64,000 bases of DNA, from positions 22,734,001 through 22,798,000 of the forward strand of contig NC_079888.1 in assembly GCF_029227915.1 (NCBI RefSeq), read 5' to 3'. Under the pieces are notes generated by a model, which was not told the origin of the DNA, made no database searches, and worked only from the letters and a program-made list of their open reading frames with translations. Origin of the DNA: Hydractinia symbiolongicarpus (taxonomy: Eukaryota; Cnidaria; Hydrozoa; Anthoathecata; Hydractiniidae). The translations under genes and the position numbers were made by a program. Positions 12,701 to 25,300 of the stretch are shown one piece after another (within the stretch, counting starts at the first letter, position 1; each line of letters opens with the position of its first letter).

Positions 12701-14200
12701 ATTAAACTTCTTTTATTCAGCGTCTCATCAAAAATAAAAACATTTTTGAAAACTACAAGTCTCATGCGTTTTAGTGGTGAAAAAATAATTAAAAAAATCG
12801 TTCGGGAAATGAGTTTACACCCTGGGTACTTTCTTTGTATACTTTTGACTATACGGGCCGAGTCCGGGATTAACGGGAAATCGCAGGTTTTCGTTTGCCG
12901 GCGATTAAACTTCTTTTATTCAGCGTCTTATCAAAAATGAAAACATTTTTGAAAACTACAAGTCTCATACGTTTTAGTGGTGAAAAAATAATTTAAAAAT
13001 TCGTTCGGGAAATGAAATTACTGATTGGGTACTTTCCTTGTATACTTTTAACTATACGGACCGAGTCCGGGATTTACGGTAAAATCGCAGGTTTTCGTTT
13101 GCCGGCGATTAAACTTCTTTTATTCAGCGTCTCATCAAAAATGAAAACATTTTTAAAAACTACAAGTCTTATGCGTTTTAGTGGTGAAAAAATAATTTCA
13201 AAAATCGTTCGGGAAATGAGTTTACTCCCTGGGTACTTTCTTTGTATACATTCGACTATACGGGCCAAGCCCCGGATTTACGGGAAAACGCGGATTTCGT
13301 TTGCCGGCGATTAAACCTCTTTCATCAAGCGTCTCATCAAAAATGAAAACATATTTGAAAACTACAAGTCTCATGCGTTTTAGTGGTGAAAAAAAAATTT
13401 AAAAAATCGTTCGGGAAATGAGTTTACTCCCTGGGTACTTTCTTGGTATACATTCGATTATACGGGCCAAGCCCGGGATTTACGGGAAATCGCGAGTTTT
13501 CGTTTGCCGGCGATTAAACTTCTTTTATTCAGCGTCTCATCAAAAATGAAAACATTTTTAAAAACTACAAGTCTCATGCGTTTTAGTGGGGAAAAAATAA
13601 TTTAAAAAATCGTTCGGGAAATGAGTTTACTTCCTGGGTACTTTCTTTGTATACTTTTGACTATACGGGCCAAACCGGGATTTACGGGAAATCGCGGGTT
13701 TTCGTTTGCCGGCGATTAAACTTCTTTTATTCAGCGTCTCATCAAAAATGAAAACATTTTTAAAAACTACAAGTCTTATGCGTTTTAGTGGTGAAAAAAT
13801 AATTTAAAAAATCGTTCTGGAAATGAGTTTACTCACAGGGTACTTTCTTTGTATACATTCGACTATACGTGCCAAGCTCGGGATTTACGGGAAATCGCGG
13901 GTTTTTGCTTGCCGGCGATTAAACTGCTTTTATTCAGCGTCTCATCAAAAAGGAAAACATTCTTGAAAACTACAAGTCTCATGCGTTTTAGTGGTGAAAT
14001 AATAATTTAAGAAATCGTTTGGGAAATGAGTTTACTCCCTGGGTACTTTCTTTGTATACTTTTGACTATACGGGCTGAGTACGGGATTTACGGGAAATCG
14101 CAGTTTTTCGTTTGCCCGCGATTAAACTTCTTTTATTCAGCGTCTCATCAAAAATAAAAACATTTTTGAAAACTACAAGTCTCATACGTTTTAGTGGTGA
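9764..14200. repeat. Higher-order repeat, 11 monomers (2,231 bp), two near-identical copies
   Basis: The segment at about 9764-11990 is repeated at about 12000-14200. Landmarks 2,231 bp apart include the unusual GAAATGAAATTACTGATTGG monomer (about 10779 and 13010), TTCTTGGTATACATTCGATT (about 11209 and 13440) and CTCCCTAGGTAC (about 10383 and 12614). By eye the copies differ at only a few bases, for example CATTCCACTATAC near 9800 against CATTCGACTATAC near 12032. This is among the youngest duplications in the window. Confidence 0.85.
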
Positions 14201-15234
14201 AAAAATAATTTAAAAAATCGTTTGGGAAATGAGTTTACACCCTGGGTACTTTCTTTGTATACTTTTGACTATACGGGCCGAGTCCGGGATTTACGGGAAA
14301 TCGCAGGTTTTCGTTTGCCGGCGATTAAACTTCTTTTATTCAGCGTCTCATCATAAATGAAAACATTTTTAAAAACTACAAGTCTTATGCGTTTTAGTGG
14401 TGAAAAAATAATTTAAAAAATCGTTCTGGAAATGAGTTTACTCACAGGGTACTTTCTTTGTATACATTCGACTATACGGGCCAAGCCCGGGATTTACGGG
14501 AAATCGCGGGTTTTCGTTCTCCCGCGATTAAACCTCTTTCATTAAGCGTCTCATCAAAAATGAAAACATTTTTGAAAACTACAAGTCTTATGCGTTTTAG
14601 TGGTGAAAAAAAAATTTAAAAAATCGTTCGGGAAATGAGTTTACTCCCTGGGTACTTTCTTTGTATACATTCGACTATACGGGCCAAGCCCCGGATTTAC
14701 GGGAAAACGCGGATTTCGTTTGCCGGCGATTAAACCTCTTTCATTAAGCGTCTCATCAAAAATGAAAACATTTTTGAAAACTACAAGTCTCATGCGTTTT
14801 AGTGGTGAAAAAATAATTTAAAAAATCGTTCGGGAAATGAGTTTACTCCCTGGGTACTTTCTTTGTATACTTTTGACTATACGGGCCGAGTCCGGGATTT
14901 ACGGGAAATCGCGGATTTTCGTTTGCCGGCGATTAAACTGCTTTTATTCAGCGTCTCATCAAAAAGGAAAACATTTTTAAAAACTACAAGTCTTATGCGT
15001 TTTAGTGGTCAAAAAATAATTTAAAAAATCGTTCTGGAAATGAGTTTACTCCCTGGGTACTTTCTTTGTATACTTTTGACTATACGGGCCGAGTCCGGGA
15101 TTTAGGGAAATTGCAGGTTTTCGCTTGCCGGCGATTAAACTGCTTTTATTCAGCGTCTCATCAAAAAGGAAAACATTTTTGAAAACTACAAGTCTCATGC
15201 GTTTTAGTGGGGAAAAATTAATTTAAAAAATCGT

Positions 15235-18200
15235 TCGGGAAATGAGTTTACTTCCTGGGTACTTACTTTGTATACTTTTGACTATACGGGCCAAGCCCGG
15301 GATTTACGGGAAATCGCGGGTTTTCGATTGCCGGCGATTAAACTGCTTTTATTCAGCGTCTCATCAAAAAGGAAAACATTTTTAAAAACTACAAGTCTTA
15401 TGCGTTTTAGTGGTCAAAAAATAATTTAAAAAATCGTTCTGGAAATGAGTTTACTCCCTGGGTACTTTCTTTGTATACTTTTGACTATACGGGCCGAGTC
15501 CGGGATTTAGGGAAATCGCAGGTTTTCGCTTGCCGGCGATTAAACTTCTTTTATTCAGCGTCCCATCAAATATGAAAATATTTTTGAAAACTACAAGTCT
15601 CATGCGTTTAGTGGTAAAAAAATAATATAAAAAATCGTTCGGGAAATGAGTTTACTCCCTGGGTACTTTCTTTGTATACTTTTGACTATACGGGCCAAGC
15701 CCGGGATTTACGGGAAATCGCGGGTTTTCGTTTGCCGGCGATTAAACTGCTTTTATTCAGCGTCTCATCAAAAATGAAAACATTTTTAAAAACTACAAGT
15801 CTTATGCGTTTTAGTGGTGAAAAAATAATTTAAAAAATCGTTCTGGAAAAGAGTTTACTCACAGGGTACTTTCTTTGTATACATTCGACTATACGTGCCA
15901 AGCCCGGGATTTACGGGAAATCGCGGGTTTTCGCTTGCCGGCGATTAAACTTCTTTTATTCAGCGTCTCATCAAAAAGGAAAACATTTTTGAAAACTACA
16001 AGTCTCATGCGTTTTAGTGGGGAAAAATTAATTTAAAAAATCGTTCGGGAAATGAGTTTACTTCCTGGGTACTTTCTTTGTATACTTTTGACTATACGGG
16101 CCAAGCCCGGGATTTACGGGAAATCGCGGGTTTTCGTTTGCCGGCGATTAAACTGCTTTTATTCAGCGTCTTATCAAAAAGGAAAACATTTTTAAAAACT
16201 ACAAGTCTTATGCGTTTTAGTGGTCAAAAAATAATTTAAAAAATCGTTCTGGAAATGAGTTTACTCCCTGGGTACTTTCTTTGTATACTTTTGACTATAC
16301 GGGCCGAGTCCGGGATTTAGGGAAATCGCAGGTTTTCGCTTGCCGGCGATTAAACTTCTTTTATTCAGCGTCCCATCAAATATGAAAATATTTTTGAAAA
16401 CTACAAGTCTCATGCGTTTAGTGGTAAAAAAATAATATAAAAAATCGTTCGGGAAATGAGTTTACTCCCTGGGTACTTTCTTTGTATACTTTTGACTATA
16501 CGGGCCAAGCCCGGGATTTACGGGAAAACGCGGGTTTTCGTTTGCCGGCGATTAAACTGCTTTTATTCAGCGTCTCATCAAAAATGAAAACATTTTTAAA
16601 AACTACAAGTCTTATGCGTTTTAGTGGTGAAAAAATAATTTAAAAAATCGTTCTGGAAATGAGTTTACTCACAGGGTACTTTCTTTGTATACATTCGACT
16701 ATACGTGCCAAGCCCGGGATTTACGGGAAATCGCGGGTTTTCGCTTGCCGGCGATTAAACTGCTTTTATTCAGCGTCTCATCAAAAATGAAAACATTCTT
16801 GAAAACTACAAGTCTCATGCGTTTTAGTGGTGAAAAAATAATTTAAAAAATCGTTCGGGAAATAAGTTTAATCCCTGGGTACTTTCTTTGTATACTTTTG
16901 ACTATACGGGCCGAGTCCGGGATTTACGGGAAATCGCGGATTTTCGTTTGCCGGCGATTAAACTTCTTTTATTCAGCGTCCCATCAAATATGAAAATATT
17001 TTTCAAAAATACAAGTCTGATGCGTTTAGTGGTAAAAAAATAATATAAAAATTCGTTCGGGAAATGAGTTTACTCCCTGGGTACTTTCTTTGTATACTTT
17101 TGACTATACGGGCCAAGCCCGGGATTTACGGGAAATCGCGGGTTTTCGTTTGCCGGCGATTAAACTGCTTTTATTCAGCGTCTCATCAAAAAGGAAAACA
17201 TTTTTAAAAACTACAAGTCTTATGCGTTTTAGTGGTCAAAAAATAATTTAAAAAATCGTTCTGGAAATGAGTTTACTCCCTGGGTACTTTCTTTGTATAC
17301 TTTTGACTATACGGGCCGAGTCCGGGATTTAGGGAAATCGCAGGTTTTCGCTTGCCGGCGATTAAACTTCTTTTATTCAGCGTCCCATCAAATATGAAAA
17401 TATTTTTGAAAACTACAAGTCTCATGCGTTTAGTGGTAAAAAAATAATATAAAAAATCGTTCGGGAAATGAGTTTACTCCCTGGGTACTTTCTTTGTATA
17501 CTTTTGACTATACGGGCCAAGCCCGGGATTTACGGGAAATCGCGGGTTTTCGTTTGCCGGCGATTAAACTGCTTTTATTCAGCGTCTCATCAAAAATGAA
17601 AACATTTTTAAAAACTACAAGTCTTATGCGTTTTAGTGGTGAAAAAATAATTTAAAAAATCGTTCTGGAAAAGAGTTTACTCACAGGGTACTTTCTTTGT
17701 ATACATTCGACTATACGTGCCAAGCCCGGGATTTACGGGAAATCGCGGGTTTTCGCTTGCCGGCGATTAAACTTCTTTTATTCAGCGTCTCATCAAAAAG
17801 GAAAACATTTTTGAAAACTACAAGTCTCATGCGTTTTAGTGGGGAAAAATTAATTTAAAAAATCGTTCGGGAAATGAGTTTACTTCCTGGGTACTTTCTT
17901 TGTATACTTTTGACTATACGGGCCAAGCCCGGGATTTACGGGAAATCGCGGGTTTTCGTTTGCCGGCGATTAAACTGCTTTTATTCAGCGTCTTATCAAA
18001 AAGGAAAACATTTTTAAAAACTACAAGTCTTATGCGTTTTAGTGGTCAAAAAATAATTTAAAAAATCGTTCTGGAAATGAGTTTACTCCCTGGGTACTTT
18101 CTTTGTATACTTTTGACTATACGGGCCGAGTCCGGGATTTAGGGAAATCGCAGGTTTTCGCTTGCCGGCGATTAAACTTCTTTTATTCAGCGTCCCATCA

Positions 18201-18990
18201 AATATGAAAATATTTTTGAAAACTACAAGTCTCATGCGTTTAGTGGTAAAAAAATAATATAAAAAATCGTTCGGGAAATGAGTTTACTCCCTGGGTACTT
18301 TCTTTGTATACTTTTGACTATACGGGCCAAGCCCGGGATTTACGGGAAATCGCGGGTTTTCGTTTGCCGGCGATTAAACTGCTTTTATTCAGCGTCTCAT
18401 CAAAAATGAAAACATTTTTAAAAACTACAAGTCTTATGCGTTTTAGTGGTGAAAAAATAATTTAAAAAATCGTTCTGGAAATGAGTTTACTCACAGGGTA
18501 CTTTCTTTGTATACATTCGACTATACGTGCCAAGCCCGGGATTTACGGGAAATCGCGGGTTTTCGCTTGCCGGCGATTAAACTGCTTTTATTCAGCGTCT
18601 CATCAAAAATGAAAACATTCTTGAAAACTACAAGTCTCATGCGTTTTAGTGGTGAAAAAATAATTTAAAAAATCGTTCGGGAAATAAGTTTAATCCCTGG
18701 GTACTTTCTTTGTATACTTTTGACTATACGGGCCGAGTCCGGGATTTACGGGAAATCGCGGATTTTCGTTTGCCGGCGATTAAACTTCTTTTATTCAGCG
18801 TCCCATCAAATATGAAAATATTTTTCAAAAATACAAGTCTGATGCGTTTAGTGGTAAAAAAATAATATAAAAATTCGTTCGGGAAATGAGTTTACTCCCT
18901 GGGTACTTTCTTTGTATACTTTTGACTATACGGGCCAAGCCCGGGATTTACGGGAAATCGCGGGTTTTCGTTTGCCGGCGATTAAACTGC
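15235..18990. repeat. Higher-order repeat, 9 monomers (1,822 bp), two copies
   Basis: The variant AGTGGGGAAAAATTAATTT lies at 15209, 16019 and 17841, giving 810-bp and 1,822-bp periods. GAAATAAGTTTAATCCC (about 16860 and 18682), TTTTTCAAAAATACAAGTCTG (about 17000 and 18822) and GGAAAAGAGTTTAC (about 15845 and 17667) all keep the 1,822-bp offset. A 4-monomer duplication is nested inside the first copy. Confidence 0.8.
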
Positions 18991-19347
18991 TTTTATTCAG
19001 CGTCTCATCAAAAATGAAAACATTTTTAAAAATTACAAGTCTTATGCGTTTTAGTGGTGAAAAAATAATTTAAAAAATCGTTCTGGAAATGAGTTTACTC
19101 CCTGGGTACTTTCTTTGTATACTTTTGACTATACGGGCCGAGTCCGGGATTTAGGGAAATCGCAGGTTTTCGCTTGCCGGCGATTAAACTGCTTTTATTC
19201 AGCGTCTCATCAAAAATGAAAACATTTTTGAAAACTACAAGTCTCATGCGTTTTAGTGGGGAAAAAATAATTTAAAAAATCGTTCGGGAAATGAGTTTAC
19301 TTCCTGGGTACTTTCTTTGTATACTTTTGACTATACGGGCCAAACCG

Positions 19348-22300
19348 GGATTGACGGGAAATCGCGGGTTTTCGTTTGCCGGCGATTAAACTTCTTTTAT
19401 TCAGCGTCTCATCAAAAATAAAAACATTTTTAAAAACTACAAGTCTTATGCGTTTTAGTGGTGAAAAAATAATTTAAAAAATCGTTCTGGAAATGAGTTT
19501 ACTCACAGGGTACTTTCTTTGTATACATTCGACTATACGTGCCAAGCCCGGGATTTACGGGAAATCGCGGGTTTTCGCTTGCCGGCGATTAAACTGCTTT
19601 TATTCAGCGTCTCATCAAAAATGAAAACATTCTTGAAAACTACAAGTCTCATGCGTTTTAGTGGTGAAATAATAATTTAAGAAATCGTTTGGGAAATGAG
19701 TTTACTCCCTGGGTACTTTCTTTGGATACTTTTGACTATACGGGCTGAGTACGGGATTTACGGGAAATCGCAGTTTTTCGTTTGCCCGCGATTAAACTTC
19801 TTTTATTCAGCGTCTCATCAAAAATAAAAACATTTTTGAAAACTACAAGTCTTATGCGTTTTAGTGGTCAAAAAATAATTTAAAAAATCGTTCTGGAAAT
19901 GAGTTTACTCCCTGGGTACTTTCTTTCTATACTTTTGACTATACGGGCCGAGTCCGGGATTTAGGGAAATCGCAGGTTTTCGCTTGCCGGCGATTAAACT
20001 TCTTTTATTCAGCGTCCCATCAAATATGAAAATATTTTTGAAAACTACAAGTCTCATGCGTTTAGTGGTAAAAAAATAATATAAAAAATCGTTCGGGAAA
20101 TGAATTTACTCCCTGGGTACTTTCTTTGTATACTTTTGACTATACGGGCCAAGCCCGGGATTTACGGGAAATCACGGGTTTTCGTTTGCCGGCGATTAAA
20201 CTGCTTTTATTCAGCGTCTCATCAAAAATGAAAACATTTTTAAAAACTACAAGTCTTATGCGTTTTAGTGGTGAAAAAATAATTTAAAAAATCGTTCTGG
20301 AAATGAGTTTACTCACAGGGTACTTTCTTTGTATACATTCGACTATACGTGCCAAGCCCGGGATTTACGGGAAATCGCGGGTTTTCGCTTGCCGGCGATT
20401 AAACTGCTTTTATTCAGCGTCTCATCAAAAATGAAAACATTCTTGAAAACTACAAGTCTCATGCGTTTTAGTGGTGAAAAAATAATTTAAAAAATCGTTC
20501 GGGAAATAAGTTTACTCCCTGGGTACTTTCTTTGTATACTTTTGACTATACGGGCCGAGTCCGGGATTTACGGGAAATCGCGGATTTTCGTTTGCCGGCG
20601 ATTAAACTTCTTTTATCAGGCGTCCCATCAAATATGAAAATATTTTTGAAAACTACAAGTCTGATGCGTTTAGTGGTAAAAAAATAATATAAAAATTCGT
20701 TCGGGAAATGAGTTTACTCCCTGGGTACTTTCTTTGTATACTTTTGACTATACGGGCCAAGCCCGGGATTTACGGGAAATCGCGGGTTTTCGTTTGCCGG
20801 CGATTAAACTGCTTTTATTCAGCGTCTCATCAAAAATGAAAACATTTTTAAAAATTACAAGTCTTATGCGTTTTAGTGGTGAAAAAATAATTTAAAAAAT
20901 CGTTCTGGAAATGAGTTTACTCCCTGGGTACTTTCTTTGTATACTTTTGACTATACGGGCCGAGTCCGGGATTTAGGGAAATCGCAGGTTTTCGCTTGCC
21001 GGCGATTAAACTGCTTTTATTCAGCGTCTCATCAAAAATGAAAACATTTTTGAAAACTACAAGTCTCATGCGTTTTAGTGGGGAAAAAATAATTTAAAAA
21101 ATCGTTCGGGAAATGAGTTTACACCTTGGGTACTTTCTTTGTATACATTCGACTATACGTGCCAAGCCCGGGATTTACGGGAAAACGCGGGTTTTCGCTT
21201 GCCGGCGATTAAACTGCTTTTATTCAGCGTCTCATCAAAAATGAAAACATTCTTGAAAACTACAAGTCTCATGCGTTTTAGTGGTGAAATAATAATTTAA
21301 GAAATCGTTTGGGAAATGAGTTTACTCCCTGGGTACTTTCTTTGTATACTTTTGACTATACGGGCTGAGTACGGGATTTACGGGAAATCGCAGTTTTTCG
21401 TTTGCCCGCGATTAAACTTCTTTTATTCAGCGTCTCATCAAAAATAAAAACATTTTTTGAAAACTACAAGTCTCATACGTTTTAGTGGTGAAAAAATAAT
21501 TTAAAAAATCGTTCGGGAAATGAGTATACACCCTGGGTACTTTCTTTGTATACTTTTGACTATACGGGCCAAACCGGGATTGACGGGAAATCGCGGGTTT
21601 TCGTTTGCCGGCGATTAAACTTCTTTTATTCAGCGTCTCATCAAAAATGAAAACATTTTTAAAAACTACAAGTCTTATGCGTTTTAGTGGTGAAAAAATA
21701 ATTTAAAAAATCGTTCTGGAAATGAGTTTACACCTTGGGTACTTTCTTTGTATACATTCGACTATACGTGCCAAGCCCGAGATTTACGGGAAATCGCGGG
21801 TTTTCGCTTGCCGGCGATTAAACTGCTTTTATTCAGCGTCTCATCAAAAATGAAAACATTCTTGAAAACTACAAGTCTCATGCGTTTTAGTGGTGAAATA
21901 ATAATTTAAGAAATCGTTTGGGAAATGAGTTTACTCCCTGGGTACTTTCTTTGTATACTTTTGACTATACGGGCTGAGTACGGGATTTACGGGAAATCGC
22001 AGTTTTTCGTTTGCCCGCGATTAAACTTCTTTTATTCAGCGTCTCATCAAAAATAAAAACATTTTTGAAAACTACAAGTCTCATACGTTTTAGTGGTGAA
22101 AAAATAATTTAAAAAATCGTTCGGGAAATTAGTTTACACCCTGGGTACTTTCTTTGTATACTTTTGACTATACGGGCCCAGTCCGGGATTTACGGGAAAT
22201 CGCAGGTTTTCGTTTGCCGGCGATTAAACTTCTTTTATTCAGCGTCTCATCAAAAATGAAAACATTTTTAAAAACTACAAGTCTTATGCGTTTTAGTGGT

Positions 22301-25300
22301 GAAAAAATAATTTAAAAAATCGTTCTGGAAATGAGTTTACTCACAGGGTACTTTCTTTGTATACATTCGACTATACGGGCCAAGACCGGGATTTACGGGA
22401 AATCGCAGGTTTTCGTTCTCCCGCGATTAAACCTCTTTCATTAAGCGTCTCATCAAAAATAAAAACATTTTTGAAAACTACAAGTCTTATGCGTTTTAGT
22501 GGTGAAAAAAAAATTTAAAAAAACGTTCGGGAAATGAGTTTACTCCCTGGGTACTTTCTTTGTATACATTTGACTATACGGGCCAAGCCCCGGATTTACG
22601 GGAAAACGCGGATTTCGTTTGCCGGCGATTAAACCTCTTTCATTAAGCGTCTCATCAAAAATTAAAACATTTTTGAAAACTACAAGTCTAATGCGTTTTA
22701 GTGGTGAAAAAATAATTTAAAAAATCGTTCGGGAAATGAGTTTACTCCCTGGGTACTTTCTTTGTATACTTTTGACTATACGGGCCGAGTCCGGGATTTA
22801 CGGGAAATCGCGGATTTTCGTTTGCCGGCGATTAAACTTCTTTTATTCAGCGTCCCATCAAATATGAAAATATTTTTGAAAACTACAAGTCTCATGCGTT
22901 TAGTGGTAAAAAAATAATATAAAAAATCGTTCGGGAAATGAGTTTACTCCCTGGGTACTTTCTTTGTATACTTTTGACTATACGGGCCAAGCCCGGGATT
23001 TACGGGAAATCGCGGGTTTTCGTTTGCCGGCGATTAAACTGCTTTTATTCAGCGTCTCATCAAAAAGGAAAACATTTTTGAAAACTGCAAGTCTCATGCG
23101 TTTTAGTGGTGACAAAATAATTTAAAAAATCGTTCGGGAAATGAGTTTACTACCTGGGTACTTTCTTTGTATACTTTTGACTATACGGGCCAAGCCGGGA
23201 TTTATGGGAAATCGCGGGTTTTCGTTTGCCGGCGATTAAACTTTTTTTATTCAGCGTCTCATCAAAAATGAAAACATTTTTGAAAACTACAAGTCTCATA
23301 CGTTTTAGTGGTGAAAAAATAATTTAAAAATTCGTTCGGGAAATGAGTTTACTGACTGGGTACTTTCCTTGTATACTTTTAACTATACGGACCGAGTCCG
23401 GGATTTACGGGAAATCGCAGGTTTTCGTTTGCCGGCGATTAAACTTCTTTTATTCAGCGTCTCATCAAAAATGAAAACATTTTTAAAAACTACAAGTCTT
23501 ATGCGTTTTAGTGGTGAAAAAATAATTTAAAAAATCGTTCTGGAAATGAGTTTACTCACAGGGTACTTTGTTTGTATACATTCGACTATACGTGCCAAGC
23601 CCGGGATTAACGGGAAATCGCGGGTTTTCGCTTGCCGGCGATTAAACTGCTTTTATTCAGCGTCTCATCAAAAATGAAAACATTCTTGAAAACTACAAGT
23701 CTCATGCGTTTTAGTGGTGAAATAATAATTTAAGAAATCGTTTGAGAAATGAGTTTACTCCCTGGGTACTTTCTTTGTATACTTTTGACTATACGGGCTG
23801 AGTACGGGATTGACGGGAAATCGCGGGTTTTCGTTTGCCGGCGATTAAACTTCTTTTATTCAGCGTCTCATCAAAAATGAAAACATTTTTAAAAACTACA
23901 AGTCTTATGCGTTTTAGTGGTGAAAAAATAATTTAAAAAATCGTTCTGGAAATGAGTTTACTCACAGGGTACTTTCTTTGTATACATTCGACTATACGTG
24001 CCAAGCCCGGGATTTACGGGAAATCGCGGGTTTTCGCTTGCCGGCGATTAAACTGCTTTTATTCAGCGTCTCATCAAAAATGAAAACATTCTTGAAAACT
24101 ACAAGTCTCATGCGTTTTAGTGGTGAAATAATAATTTAAGAAATCGTTTGGGAAATGAGTTTACTCCCTGGGTACTTTCTTTGGATACTTTTGACTATAC
24201 GGGCTGAGTACGGGATTTACGGGAAATCGCAGTTTTTCGTTTGCCCGCGATTAAACTTCTTTTATTCAGCGTCTCATCAAAAATAAAAACATTTTTGAAA
24301 ACTACAAGTCTTATGCGTTTTAGTGGTCAAAAAATAATTTAAAAAATCGTTCTGGAAATGAGTTTACTCCCTGGGTACTTTCTTTCTATACTTTTGACTA
24401 TACGGGCCGAGTCCGGGATTTAGGGAAATCGCAGGTTTTCGCTTGCCGGCGATTAAACTTCTTTTATTCAGCGTCCCATCAAATATGAAAACATTTTTAA
24501 AAACTACAAGTCTTATGCGTTTTAGTGGTGAAAAAATAATTTAAAAAATCGTTCTGGAAATGAGTTTACTCACAGGGTACTTTCTTTGTATACATTCGAC
24601 TATACGTGCCAAGCCCGGGATTTACGGGAAATCGCGGGTTTTCGCTTGCCGGCGATTAAACTGCTTTTATTCAGCGTCTCATCAAAAATGAAAACATTCT
24701 TGAAAACTACAAGTCTCATGCGTTTTAGTGGTGAAAAAATAATTTAAAAAATCGTTCGGGAAATAAGTTTACTCCCTGGGTACTTTCTTTGTATACTTTT
24801 GACTATACGGGCCGAGTCCGGGATTTACGGGAAATCGCGGATTTTCGTTTGCCGGCGATTAAACTTCTTTTATCAGGCGTCCCATCAAATATGAAAATAT
24901 TTTTGAAAACTACAAGTCTGATGCGTTTAGTGGTAAAAAAATAATATAAAAATTCGTTCGGGAAATGAGTTTACTCCCTGGGTACTTTCTTTGTATACTT
25001 TTGACTATACGGGCCAAGCCCGGGATTTACGGGAAATCGCGGGTTTTCGTTTGCCGGCGATTAAACTGCTTTTATTCAGCGTCTCATCAAAAATGAAAAC
25101 ATTTTTAAAAATTACAAGTCTTATGCGTTTTAGTGGTGAAAAAATAATTTAAAAAATCGTTCTGGAAATGAGTTTACTCCCTGGGTACTTTCTTTGTATA
25201 CTTTTGACTATACGGGCCGAGTCCGGGATTTAGGGAAATCGCAGGTTTTCGCTTGCCGGCGATTAAACTGCTTTTATTCAGCGTCTCATCAAAAATGAAA

